Part shown: piece by piece, positions 29,101-37,074 of the stretch | Numbering within the stretch: position 1 is the first letter of the stretch | How the letters are laid out: each line of letters opens with the position of its first letter | DNA from: Pedobacter sp. MC2016-24 | GTDB taxonomy: Bacteria; Bacteroidota; Bacteroidia; Sphingobacteriales; Sphingobacteriaceae | Length of the DNA stretch: 64,000 bases | Reading direction: 5' to 3' | Assembly: GCF_015223055.1 (NCBI RefSeq) | Contig: NZ_JADFBX010000006.1 | Location: 186,001 to 250,000 of the forward strand | Translations under genes and position numbers: made by a program | The notes under the pieces: model-generated | Databases searched by the model: none | The model's input: only the letters and a program-made list of their open reading frames with translations | Told to the model about the DNA's origin: nothing

Positions 29101-29381
29101 ATGATGTATTTGTAACCAAGGTCAGCAAACAGTTCATCACGTTAACGGCGGATGTAACCAATTTAACCAACCTCATCAGTAAAAAATGGGGAACTCAGTA
29201 TTTCTCTCCAAATACCTTCAATTCTACATCCAGTGTTGGCTTAACACCTACATTATTTCCGCCACAACAAAATTCTGGCAATTATCCGATTTATACTTTT
29301 AATGATCCCGGAAAGCCTTATAGTATCGATTATTATGGCTCAAGAACACAGGTTCAACTGGGTTTAAGGTATACTTTTTAA
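26139..29381 (+). CDS. TonB-dependent receptor, Oar-like (block B gene 7)
   Basis: 1080 aa, the same length as its block A paralogue at 8691-11933, and similar along its whole length (about 80% or more by eye). A signal peptide ends near G-S-A-Q-E. A CarboxypepD_reg-like domain covers about 25-110. The plug carries N-V-T-I-D-G-A-V-N-N-D and I-G-N-F-T-G-G-S-V-N-A-V-T, and the barrel ends L-R-Y-T-F. Variable stretches between the copies fall mainly in presumed extracellular loops (for example about 330-350 and 920-960). No STN domain is present, so it should be a transporter without its own signalling role. Confidence 0.93.
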   Translation: MTLYKIFKISILLLFLLLPFAGSAQETSGTLSGTVYDGSGQTLPGASVIAVHRPSGTKYATAADGKGRYYLPNLRIGGPYRVEAAMMSMKTDVKEEISIRLGAAIQLNFALSDATQQLAEVAIKATKRGAQASTYGSGKNISGAQIRNMATVSRSITDVTRLVPQATKDNSFGGANFRYNNVTIDGAVNNDAIGFSPSLGGQSGTSGMAGSSTRTNPISLDAIEDMQVYLAPYDVKIGNFTGGSVNAVTRSGTNTLSGSVYGFGRNAALTGKDRVGTLGKMNNDFYDYQAGFRVGFPIIKDKLFFFSNEEITHRRDPSQLNVGQQETSHILSKADADAISNAGYIDAGTAGLFNTYSKSRKFFNRLDWNINDRHQLAVRNNTIISEATHMDRDQQDFRFSSMGFLQKNNQTATVAELKSRFGSGLSGNLLVGYTRVNDSRDPLGTPGAPQVQIAGRTPGTTIYLGTDREASIFDMKQRTLELTANLNWNIGRHTLTFGTHNELYNISYGFVNAWNGRVDYLSIEDYLSNTPYRVRGAYNFSNNSRDFIEANPGAVFNINLYSTYVQDEIRVSDKLKVIPGLRADMAYLADRPELNDKVRNALADPYFGTTYTYTPLSKINNKYLNKVQISPRIGFRYDWNGDQSLILRGGAGLFTGRIPMAWLAYAFYNNGKNFGGFDQKADQKPFVPGSNPLAGGPNGIADFIQQNGAVINNSNSGKTQIDLVDNGFVMPQVLRTSIGVDYATTSDWKFTLEGIYTKNIKDVLFQQLNVQDNPTYYGYDKLHQQPIYSGTVDQHFSNTYLLSNTSKGYRYSLTGSISKNVADVLQMSVSYTYGQSKDLSNGVRNSMESNWQLNQSLVPNNPGLANSNFDIRNRIVSTISYHKVWNKAGKTNVSLFVSAQSGSPFTYGIVNNSVQGLPQQVSLAYIPLRDETLRFFKDNASGTAAAQAAAFNRLIDGNDYLSSRRGNFTERNKGRTPWNVQADLHLSHDVFVTKVSKQFITLTADVTNLTNLISKKWGTQYFSPNTFNSTSSVGLTPTLFPPQQNSGNYPIYTFNDPGKPYSIDYYGSRTQVQLGLRYTF

Positions 29382-29387
29382 TAGACA

Positions 29388-31559
29388 ATGATGAACTTAC
29401 ATATGCTTAAAGAGATGAAAAAACACTTATATGGTCTGTCGATCATCCTGCTGCTATTTGCCGCTTGTAAAAAGGATGCAACCCGGCCGGTAAATGAACC
29501 TGTATCCTTTACAGAATACTATCCCAATAGTGGGGCTCAGGGTACACTGGTTACTGTATTGGGTGCCGGGTTCGGCAACAAGATCGACGCCGTATCGGCA
29601 ACGTTTTCCGGTAAGAATGCCCAGGTGGTTAGTGTAACGCCGGAGGCGATCATTGTGCAAGCCCCCATAGGTGGACAAAGCGGTGATCTGACCATCCAGG
29701 TTAATGGAGAAACCTTAGCTATTGGAAAATATACCTACCAGGAATTGAGTGTGCAGAAAATCAGTCCCGCTAATGGTGGTGAAGGAATGCTGATCCGCAT
29801 TTCAGGTGCCGGTTTCAGTAGCTTGTCTGGTCCCGCAAAGGTTTTTATTAACAATAAAGAGGCCACGGTAGTGAGTGCAAGAGATACTTTGCTCGTTGCT
29901 GAAGTACCTATTGGTGCTGGCTCTGGTCCGGTAAAAGTTGTGGTGAATGGAAAGGAGTCTGCTGGACAGACTTTTAAGTTTCAATCGATTACGGGTATAA
30001 AACCCCTGACAGGGGGTAAAGGTACCAGGGTTCAGATTATGGGTTCGGGTTTTGAAACGCTTGCAGCTGGAAATTATGTGGATTTTAATGGTAAAGCTGC
30101 ACTGGTAGTACAGGCAGCCGACGATCATTTGGTGGTTATTGCCCCGGATGGTGTAACAACAGGCCCTGTGTCAGTAACTGTAAGTAAACAAAAGGTAGTG
30201 GGGCCAGCGTTTACAGTAGTTCCCTTACCTGTAATCCTGAATGTAACACCTTTGAGTGGTCCTGCAGGAACCTCAATGACCATTTCTGGAACTACTTTTA
30301 GTGCGATTGTTGAGGAAAATAACGTGAGTATTAATGGAATAAATGTACCGATCCTGACTGCAACGGCTTCAAAAATTACTTTGAGAATTCCAGGTAATAC
30401 TGGTAGTGGTAAAATTTTACTGCGGGTAAATGAGCAGCTGGCACAGGGCCCGGACTTTAAAGATCAAGGTCTTGGGATCTCAAGAGTAAGTCCGGAGAGT
30501 GGTTTGCCTGGTACCCGAGTGACGATTACAGGGACAGGGTTTAGTACCAGCACTGGTCAGAACCTGGTTACCTTTAATGGCACCACTGCAACCATAGTGA
30601 GCGTTACAACGACTAGTCTGGTTGTTATAGTACCAGAAGGATTTAGTTCCGGACCATTAAAAATTGTTGTAAATGGTTTCTCTGCATTAGCTCCGGCTGA
30701 TTTTAACCGGTCTGGAGTAAGTACAATTGCCGGTGGGGTTGGAAATACTGACCTGAATTTAATCGGGTACAAAACAAGCAGTCTGGTTGTAGATTCAAAA
30801 GGAAATGTATTTGTGCTGGAAACGGAACAACACCGGATTAAGAAAATCGCTGCAGACGGAAAAGTAACTTTATTTGCCGGTAGCCCTTCTGGCGCACGTG
30901 GTGACAGCGATGGGCAGGGAACTGCTGCCGAGTTCTCGTTTGCTTACAATCCAGGTATGTCAATAGATGACAATGACAATCTATTTGTGAGTGATTATAA
31001 GGGCGTTCGTAAAATAACGCCGCAGGGACTGGTTAGCACTTTCGCAACGGGACTTGGCACTGCGCTGAAGTCGGCTTTCGATGAAAATGGTATATTGTAT
31101 GTTCAGAGGGGCTCCTTTGACGGCATGTGGAAAATTGATAAAGCAGGTGTTAAAACATCAGTGCCAAATCGATCTTCTTATGCAGAAGAAGCACGGCCTG
31201 CGTTTATCGGTAACACATCATATACCTCAAATTATGACCAGAATTATGTGGTGACTTATAATTATATTTCAGGAGTATCTGGCTTTGCCGGAGGTAGTTT
31301 TTCAGGAATTACTGCTGTAGTAAGTGATGGAGCAGGGAACCTGTATGTCGCGGATAAATACAATTATTCGATCAGTAAAATAAATATCCTGACAAAAGAA
31401 GTGACTACAATTGCAACATTTACCAATGGCAGTAATGTTGATGGACCACTAACCGAAGCTAAATTTGGATTGATGGGTGATATGGTTATAGATAAACAAG
31501 GTAACCTTTACGTGATTGATGCTGGTAATAATGCTGTCCGGAAAATTACGCTAAAATAA
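29388..31559 (+). CDS. IPT/TIG and NHL-repeat lipoprotein (block B gene 8)
   Basis: 723 aa from 29388. The ATG at 29415 gives a more compact lipoprotein signal, and both leave lipobox F-A-A-C (Cys27). Five IPT/TIG modules with repeating S-P-x-x-G and G-x-G-F motifs are followed by an NHL propeller with D-S-K-G-N-V-F-V-L, D-D-N-D-N-L-F-V-S-D, D-G-A-G-N-L-Y-V-A-D and D-K-Q-G-N-L-Y-V-I-D. It is the last gene of the block, 36 nt before a terminator. The paralogue is 11936-14143. It is likely an elongated surface-exposed binding protein. Confidence 0.9.
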   Translation: MMNLHMLKEMKKHLYGLSIILLLFAACKKDATRPVNEPVSFTEYYPNSGAQGTLVTVLGAGFGNKIDAVSATFSGKNAQVVSVTPEAIIVQAPIGGQSGDLTIQVNGETLAIGKYTYQELSVQKISPANGGEGMLIRISGAGFSSLSGPAKVFINNKEATVVSARDTLLVAEVPIGAGSGPVKVVVNGKESAGQTFKFQSITGIKPLTGGKGTRVQIMGSGFETLAAGNYVDFNGKAALVVQAADDHLVVIAPDGVTTGPVSVTVSKQKVVGPAFTVVPLPVILNVTPLSGPAGTSMTISGTTFSAIVEENNVSINGINVPILTATASKITLRIPGNTGSGKILLRVNEQLAQGPDFKDQGLGISRVSPESGLPGTRVTITGTGFSTSTGQNLVTFNGTTATIVSVTTTSLVVIVPEGFSSGPLKIVVNGFSALAPADFNRSGVSTIAGGVGNTDLNLIGYKTSSLVVDSKGNVFVLETEQHRIKKIAADGKVTLFAGSPSGARGDSDGQGTAAEFSFAYNPGMSIDDNDNLFVSDYKGVRKITPQGLVSTFATGLGTALKSAFDENGILYVQRGSFDGMWKIDKAGVKTSVPNRSSYAEEARPAFIGNTSYTSNYDQNYVVTYNYISGVSGFAGGSFSGITAVVSDGAGNLYVADKYNYSISKINILTKEVTTIATFTNGSNVDGPLTEAKFGLMGDMVIDKQGNLYVIDAGNNAVRKITLK

Positions 31560-31595
31560 AAACAATAAGAATTTCCTTTTTGATTATGCTCGATT

Positions 31596-31626
31596 CCGGG
31601 CCGGCAGTAGCCGGTCCGGTTTTTTT
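31596..31626 (+). terminator. Intrinsic terminator of block B operon
   Basis: A 10-bp stem with one G-T wobble (31596-31605 with 31610-31619), a 4-nt AGTA loop and seven T (31620-31626). The upstream CTCGATTCCGG is shared with the block A terminator at 14184, consistent with duplication of the whole unit including its terminator. Confidence 0.92.
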
Positions 31627-31686
31627 ATTCATGGCCTCGTTTTTGCACGCTTTGTTTAAAGCAACGGCTTTTCCTAATCTATCCCT

Positions 31687-32868
31687 ATGTATAAATTAAT
31701 CCTCCTAATCCTGATTCTGCCCATGTCTGTTTTTGCACAAGAAGAAAACCTGTACCTGTCTGCCGGCAACAACCTAAGTACTCAAAAAAGTGATTTTCGT
31801 TGTGAGCTCAATACTTCAAAATCCAGGGAATACGCCCGCTGTTATGATTGTATAGATGCTTCAGGTAAAATTGTTAAAGAGCTGAATAAGAATTTGTTCA
31901 TTATGAAGTCCCTGACAGATAGTCAGAGTGTTCCATATTTTAAATTGGATGATAAGAACGCCCATTATCTGATTGGTGATTTGAAAGATGGAAAACCCTG
32001 GAATGGTTTTTTTAAACAGCCTGGTGGTGTCATGGAATTTAAAATCTATGCATTTTACAAAGATGGCGCGCAGGTTTACCAGATCTATCACGACAATCTT
32101 AAGGATATGTTAACTGAAAAAGAGTCGGGTCCTTACTCAGTAATCCAGGAAAAGAATACCTATCAGGATGGTAAACTTTTCGATGGAATGGAATTGGTGG
32201 ATGACAAGAATGGCGATAGTGGTATGGGCGCCATACGTTTTGTTAAAGCGGGTAAGACAGAAAGGACGGTACTTGGTCTTTTTGCCATGCATTATGCCGA
32301 ACTGATTGATGTTCGTGAATCACCAAATGGCTATTCGATTGAAAGCCTGGGCCGGGGAGGTGTTAAGATCGGCTATAGTCCAAAAGGGAGAACCCTGGAC
32401 TTTTACGATACGCAGAAGAAAGATGTTTTGCATCTTGACTATACACAACTGCCTTTTGATCAGGTAAAACAATTGGATCAAAACAAACCCATCACTTATT
32501 TTAGTCACCATGATCAGTTGTTTGTAGAGCAGATGACCAGCATGCCGAAGGATGATGAGCAGCTTCACGATAAGTATACCAAGATCGTGTTTAGATTGGT
32601 GCAGCAATTGTACGTCAAAGCTCCCCTGGACAGCCTTTCTTTATTGGGCATCATTTCAGAAAAAGTAAGTCAATCTTCTGGCATCCCACTTGGTTATTTC
32701 GCCAAAAGTGAGTGGGAGGCCTACGGGGTATGGTTTTCAAAAGGCGAAACAACAGGTAAATACAATGTAGATTACTATGAAAGTGGCAAGATTAGCCCGA
32801 AGTCGGAATTTAAAATCAGAAATAAATCTTTAAAGGAAATCGCCCTGATATTACAAGGGCTTCATTAG
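31687..32868 (+). CDS. Secreted protein of unknown function
   Basis: 393 aa with a standard signal peptide (M-Y-K-L-I-L-L-I-L-I-L-P-M-S-V-F-A-Q), so it is probably periplasmic or exported. There is no lipobox. The mature N-terminus has three cysteines (F-R-C, A-R-C-Y-D-C). Two segments (G-D-L-K-D-G-K-P-W-N-G-F-F and Y-Q-D-G-K-L-F-D-G) faintly resemble MORN-like 'G-x-x-x-G-x-W-x-G' repeats, but I would not assign a family. It stands alone between the block B terminator and the DUF763 gene, with its own start 60 nt after the terminator. No enzyme signature is seen. Confidence 0.7.
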   Translation: MYKLILLILILPMSVFAQEENLYLSAGNNLSTQKSDFRCELNTSKSREYARCYDCIDASGKIVKELNKNLFIMKSLTDSQSVPYFKLDDKNAHYLIGDLKDGKPWNGFFKQPGGVMEFKIYAFYKDGAQVYQIYHDNLKDMLTEKESGPYSVIQEKNTYQDGKLFDGMELVDDKNGDSGMGAIRFVKAGKTERTVLGLFAMHYAELIDVRESPNGYSIESLGRGGVKIGYSPKGRTLDFYDTQKKDVLHLDYTQLPFDQVKQLDQNKPITYFSHHDQLFVEQMTSMPKDDEQLHDKYTKIVFRLVQQLYVKAPLDSLSLLGIISEKVSQSSGIPLGYFAKSEWEAYGVWFSKGETTGKYNVDYYESGKISPKSEFKIRNKSLKEIALILQGLH

Positions 32869-32906
32869 TTTTAAGCGTTATATTCGTTCGTTTCCTGATT
32901 TATTAC

Positions 32907-32914
32907 TAATTTTG
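32907..32914 (+). promoter_or_regulatory. Candidate -7 element (TAATTTTG) upstream of the DUF763 gene
   Basis: It matches TAnnTTTG and lies 6 nt before the ATG at 32921. A TTCG (3 of 4 to TTTG) is found 20 nt upstream. If used, the message would be leaderless or have a very short leader. Confidence 0.4.
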
Positions 32915-32920
32915 TTAGCA

Positions 32921-34123
32921 ATGAAGAGGTCTGGAACAGCTGATTTACCGTTACACTATGGTTTGGTGCCGAAATGGCTTGCCGAACGCATGTCCCGTTT
33001 AGGGCTGGCCATCACAGAAGCCATCGTTGCGGAGTATGGCACAGCAGAGGTATTGCGTCGTTTAAGTGACCCTTTCTGGTTTCAAAGCTTAGGCGCTGTG
33101 ATGGGGATGGACTGGCATTCTTCTGGTATTACCACTTCAGTGATGGGCTCTTTAAAAGCAGCAATTAATCCGTTGCACAAAGAGCTGGGGATTTATATCT
33201 GTGGAGGTAAAGGTCAAAAATCAAAAAATACGCCCGATGAATTGTTGCGTTTTGGTGAAAGAACCGGACTCGACGGGCAGGAACTGGTGCGTTGCAGCAA
33301 GTTAAGTGCTAAGGTAGACAATACCGCAGTACAGGATGGTTTTCAGTTGTATCTGCATAATTTTATAGTCAATACCGATGGCCTATGGACTGTAGTTCAG
33401 CAGGGCATGCGTGCCTCTGGCTCAACTGCGCGGAGGTACCATTGGCATTCCGCAGGAATAACTTCTTTTGTTGAGGAACCGCATACGGGGATTTGCGGAC
33501 AAAACATGGGGCCAATTTTAAATTTGACCGCTAAAGCTGCTTTGCCTTCTAAAACCGCAATGTTGGCCATGACTACAGAACACCCCGACCGCATGATTGC
33601 TGAAGCAAGAAGATTGATTATGCCCAATCATCACGATGTGAAGGCAAAGGATGTGGATTTGAAAAGGTTAGGCGCAATGTTGTGGCTTACCCAGGAAAAA
33701 CAGCCGGCCGACTTCGAGTCCCTTTTATTGTTGGAGGGTATGGGGCCCAGAACCCTGCAGTCCATGGCTTTAGTCAGCGAGGTAATCTACGGAACGCCTT
33801 CCCGCTTTAATGATCCTGCGCGTTTTTCTTTTGCGCATGGTGGCAAAGACGGACATCCTTTTCCAGTGCCAGTCAAAGTGTATGACGAAACCATTGCTGT
33901 GCTCAGCAAGGCAGTACATCAGGCAAAAATAGGCCAGAGTGATAAACTACAGGCCATACAACAATTGGGCGTGCTGGCCCGAAGAGCAGAACAGGACTTT
34001 ATCCCGAACGAGAATTTCAATGCTTTGATTGAGAAAGAACGCAACGATTCCTGGAAGTATGGCGGCAAAACTGTTTTTGGTGATGCCAAGCCGCCACAGG
34101 ATAGTCAGCTCCGTTTATTTTAG
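32921..34123 (+). CDS. DUF763 domain protein
   Basis: 400 aa from the ATG at 32921; the TTG three codons earlier is not needed. The N-terminus (M-K-R-S-G-T-A-D-L-P-L-H-Y-G) followed by W-H-S-S-G-I-T-T-S and G-G-K-G are, as I recall them, the conserved features of the DUF763 family, found in archaea, thermophiles and scattered bacteria. Its biochemical role is not established. A helix-hairpin-helix-like L-L-L-E-G-M-G-P-R-T-L-Q-S near residue 275 hints at nucleic-acid binding. It precedes dgt by 58 nt, so a link to nucleotide or DNA metabolism is possible but only inferred. Confidence 0.85.
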   Translation: MKRSGTADLPLHYGLVPKWLAERMSRLGLAITEAIVAEYGTAEVLRRLSDPFWFQSLGAVMGMDWHSSGITTSVMGSLKAAINPLHKELGIYICGGKGQKSKNTPDELLRFGERTGLDGQELVRCSKLSAKVDNTAVQDGFQLYLHNFIVNTDGLWTVVQQGMRASGSTARRYHWHSAGITSFVEEPHTGICGQNMGPILNLTAKAALPSKTAMLAMTTEHPDRMIAEARRLIMPNHHDVKAKDVDLKRLGAMLWLTQEKQPADFESLLLLEGMGPRTLQSMALVSEVIYGTPSRFNDPARFSFAHGGKDGHPFPVPVKVYDETIAVLSKAVHQAKIGQSDKLQAIQQLGVLARRAEQDFIPNENFNALIEKERNDSWKYGGKTVFGDAKPPQDSQLRLF

Positions 34124-34181
34124 ATTTCAAAAAATACGGCTCCAATGCTTCATTAAGCGATAAATAATTATCTTCGCCCTT

Positions 34182-35525
34182 ATGAATTGGGAAAAGTTAT
34201 TGTCGTCTAAGCGCTGGGGAAACGAAGACCGTTTTATCGGAAATCAGAAAGAGTCAAGGTCGGAATTTCAACGGGATTATGATCGGATCATCTTTTCTTC
34301 GCCCTTTAGAAGATTGCAAAATAAAACCCAGGTATTCCCATTGCCGGGAAGTGTTTTTGTTCATAACCGCCTAACTCACAGCCTGGAAGTAGCCAGTGTA
34401 GGAAGGTCTTTAGGAACCATATTTTACAATAAAGTCAAAGATCAGGATGCAGGAATCGACGATTCCTGTCCGCTATTGTGTGAAATTGGAAATATCATCG
34501 CTTCCGCCTGCCTGGCACATGATTTAGGTAATCCTGCATTTGGTCACTCCGGAGAATCGGCCATTTCACACTATTTTACCACTGGTGATGGCCGCGTCTA
34601 TCGCGATGAGGTTACCGAAGGACAGTGGGAAGACTTGATTCATTTCGAAGGAAATGCCAATGCTTTACGTATCTTAACCCATCAGTTTGCCGGAAAAGGA
34701 ACAGGTGGCTTTGCGCTTACTTACGCAACGCTGGCCGCCATCGCAAAGTATCCCTGCGCTTCATTGGCCGGGCACAATAAAAAGAATATCTATACCAAGA
34801 AATACGGCTTTTTCCAGGCCGAACAAAGCGGCTTTGAAAAAATTGCGTTGGAAATGGATTTGATCAAGGTTCAGGACGCACCGCTGATTTATAAAAGACA
34901 TCCACTGGTCTACCTGGTGGAAGCTGCAGACGACATCTGTTACAACATCATCGATCTGGAGGATGCGCATCGGTTGAAAATTCTATCTTACGCTGAAGTC
35001 GAAGCATTGTTGTTGCCCTTATGCCGCGATGAACGTATGCCTGCAAGACTGGCCGAGATGGAAGATGATGATGCTAAGATTACCCTAATGCGGGCCAAAT
35101 CAATCAGTACATTAATTGGTTTGTGTTCTGAAGTATTCTTCAATGCGCAGGAAAGTATTCTGGCGGGTGAGTTCAATCAAAGTCTGATGGATGCCATCGA
35201 AGAACCTTTTTTGTCTGTAATGAAAGAAATTGAAAAAGTCTCGATTAGAAGGATTTATAACTATTCATCTGTAGTTCAAATTGAGGTGGCTGGCTACCAG
35301 GTCATGGGTGGTTTGCTGGAAGAATTCATTCCGGCCTATCTGAAAAATGAATCAAAATACCACAAAAAACTGGTGGAACTGATCCCTAAGCAATTTCTTA
35401 CCCAAGACACTGATGCTTATTCAAAAATCATGAGCGTGCTGGATTTTGTTTCAGGTATGACAGATATTTACGCTGTAGAACTGTTCCGGAAAATTAAAGG
35501 CATATCCTTTCCTTCTATGAGCTGA
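34182..35525 (+). CDS. dgt: Deoxyguanosinetriphosphate triphosphohydrolase-like (dGTPase)
   Basis: 447 aa. The HD-superfamily metal site is visible: H-N-R-L-T-H-S-L-E-V-A (first His), then C-L-A-H-D-L-G-N-P-A-F-G-H-S-G-E (the HD pair), with the following F-E-G-N-A-N-A-L-R. The early R-R-L-Q-N-K-T-Q-V-F segment is also typical of dGTPases. The enzyme hydrolyses dGTP, or other dNTPs, to the nucleoside and triphosphate in the cytoplasm. The length fits the short dGTPase class of Bacteroidota (about 440-450 aa). A near-consensus -7 (TATCTTCG) lies shortly before the ATG. Confidence 0.93.
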   Translation: MNWEKLLSSKRWGNEDRFIGNQKESRSEFQRDYDRIIFSSPFRRLQNKTQVFPLPGSVFVHNRLTHSLEVASVGRSLGTIFYNKVKDQDAGIDDSCPLLCEIGNIIASACLAHDLGNPAFGHSGESAISHYFTTGDGRVYRDEVTEGQWEDLIHFEGNANALRILTHQFAGKGTGGFALTYATLAAIAKYPCASLAGHNKKNIYTKKYGFFQAEQSGFEKIALEMDLIKVQDAPLIYKRHPLVYLVEAADDICYNIIDLEDAHRLKILSYAEVEALLLPLCRDERMPARLAEMEDDDAKITLMRAKSISTLIGLCSEVFFNAQESILAGEFNQSLMDAIEEPFLSVMKEIEKVSIRRIYNYSSVVQIEVAGYQVMGGLLEEFIPAYLKNESKYHKKLVELIPKQFLTQDTDAYSKIMSVLDFVSGMTDIYAVELFRKIKGISFPSMS

Positions 35526-35582
35526 GAAATGCCATAGATTTAACATGTTTGGAATTAATAAACCGTATTTTAAGATAAATTT

Positions 35583-35590
35583 TAACTTTG
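35583..35590 (+). promoter_or_regulatory. Candidate -7 element (TAACTTTG) for the dipeptidase gene
   Basis: It matches TAnnTTTG and lies 18 nt before the ATG at 35609. No clear -33 element is at the expected spacing. Confidence 0.35.
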
Positions 35591-35608
35591 CCAGATACAA
35601 CGAGTAAC

Positions 35609-37066
35609 ATGGAAGTTAAAAATTTAGAACCGCAATCCCTTTGGAATAATTTTGCAAACCTCAATGCGGTACCCCGTGCTTCGAAAAAAGAAGGATGTGT
35701 GATTCAGTTTATGGTTGATTTTGGTGAAAGTTTAGGACTGGAAACCATACAGGATCACACTGGTAATGTGGTGATCAAAAAGCCGGCTACGGTAGGTATG
35801 GAAGGCAGACAAACGGTAATCCTGCAATCTCATCTGGATATGGTACACCAAAAGAACGGGGATACTGTTTTTAACTTTGATACGCAAGGTATTGAAATGT
35901 ATGTAGATGGCGATTGGGTACGGGCCAAAGGCACAACTTTAGGTGCAGATAACGGTATCGGTGTAGCTACAATCATGAGTATTCTGGCGGCTAAAGATAT
36001 CGTTCATCCGGCTATTGAGGCCTTATTTACCATCGATGAGGAGACAGGTATGACAGGTGCCATCGAACTGGAGCCCGCTAATTTATCTGGAACCATCTTG
36101 CTTAACCTGGACACAGAGGAAGATAACGAACTGACCATTGGTTGTGCTGGTGGTATCGATACCAATACTATATATAATTATAAGCAAGAGGCTGTTAATA
36201 AGGATGGTATTGCGTTTGAAATTGTGGTGAAAGGTCTGCTGGGCGGACACTCCGGTATGGACATTCATAAAGGGAGGGCCAATGCGAATAAACTCATGAA
36301 CCGCATTTTACATGCAGCGTCTCAGGTTGTTAGTTTGCAATTGTCAGAAATAGACGGCGGCAGTCTTAGAAATGCAATCCCAAGAGAGTCTAAATCCATA
36401 ATCACTGTTCCTGCAGTACAAAAGGAAACCTTTCTTGAATTCCTGAAAACATTTGCTGCAACCATACATGCTGAATACCAATCTATAGAGGCGGGGTTAA
36501 ACATCAGTGCAAATCCAATAGCGCTACCTGATTTTGCGCTTAGTAAAGCCGATTTTGATAAAATTGTATTGGCGATTTACGCTTTACCTAACGGGGTGTT
36601 CAGAATGAGTCCTGATATTGCAAATCTGGTTGAAACTTCATCTAATCTGGCCAGGGTTATTTTAAGAAAAGGGGAGTTTGTGACACAGTCTTTACAACGC
36701 AGTAGTGTAGAAAGTACCAAGACCGACGTCGCGAATGCTGTTGGTGCAGCTTTATCACTTATGGGCTGCGATGTCTCACAAAGTGGAGATTATCCAGGTT
36801 GGAAACCCAACCCTGATTCTGCCATCCTTGACTTAATGACTTCTTTATATAGAGATATCTTTAATGCTGAGCCTGATGTGAATGCATGTCACGCTGGTCT
36901 GGAATGTGGTATTTTAGGTGGCCATTTGCCTGGTATGGATATGATCTCATTTGGTCCGACCATTCATGGCGCCCATTCTCCAGATGAGTGTGTGCAAATT
37001 TCATCGGTACAAAAGTTTTGGGGCTATCTGTTAAAGGTGCTTGAACAAATCCCTGCTAAAAAATAA
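35609..37066 (+). CDS. pepD: Aminoacyl-histidine dipeptidase (cytosolic nonspecific dipeptidase)
   Basis: 485 aa from the ATG at 35609; a TTG at 35588 overlaps the promoter-like element and is rejected. Metal-binding and catalytic motifs of the M20 PepD family are present: S-H-L-D-M-V-H-Q-K, G-A-D-N-G-I-G-V-A, D-E-E-T-G-M-T-G-A and N-L-D-T-E-E-D, plus G-G-H-S-G-M-D-I-H in the lid/dimerisation domain. The C-terminal H-A-G-L-E-C-G-I-L-G and G-P-x-x-H-G-A-H-S-P-D-E close the active site. The length equals that recalled for E. coli PepD. It cleaves a broad set of dipeptides, including Xaa-His, in the cytoplasm. Confidence 0.95.
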   Translation: MEVKNLEPQSLWNNFANLNAVPRASKKEGCVIQFMVDFGESLGLETIQDHTGNVVIKKPATVGMEGRQTVILQSHLDMVHQKNGDTVFNFDTQGIEMYVDGDWVRAKGTTLGADNGIGVATIMSILAAKDIVHPAIEALFTIDEETGMTGAIELEPANLSGTILLNLDTEEDNELTIGCAGGIDTNTIYNYKQEAVNKDGIAFEIVVKGLLGGHSGMDIHKGRANANKLMNRILHAASQVVSLQLSEIDGGSLRNAIPRESKSIITVPAVQKETFLEFLKTFAATIHAEYQSIEAGLNISANPIALPDFALSKADFDKIVLAIYALPNGVFRMSPDIANLVETSSNLARVILRKGEFVTQSLQRSSVESTKTDVANAVGAALSLMGCDVSQSGDYPGWKPNPDSAILDLMTSLYRDIFNAEPDVNACHAGLECGILGGHLPGMDMISFGPTIHGAHSPDECVQISSVQKFWGYLLKVLEQIPAKK

Positions 37067-37074
37067 GAACGCAA

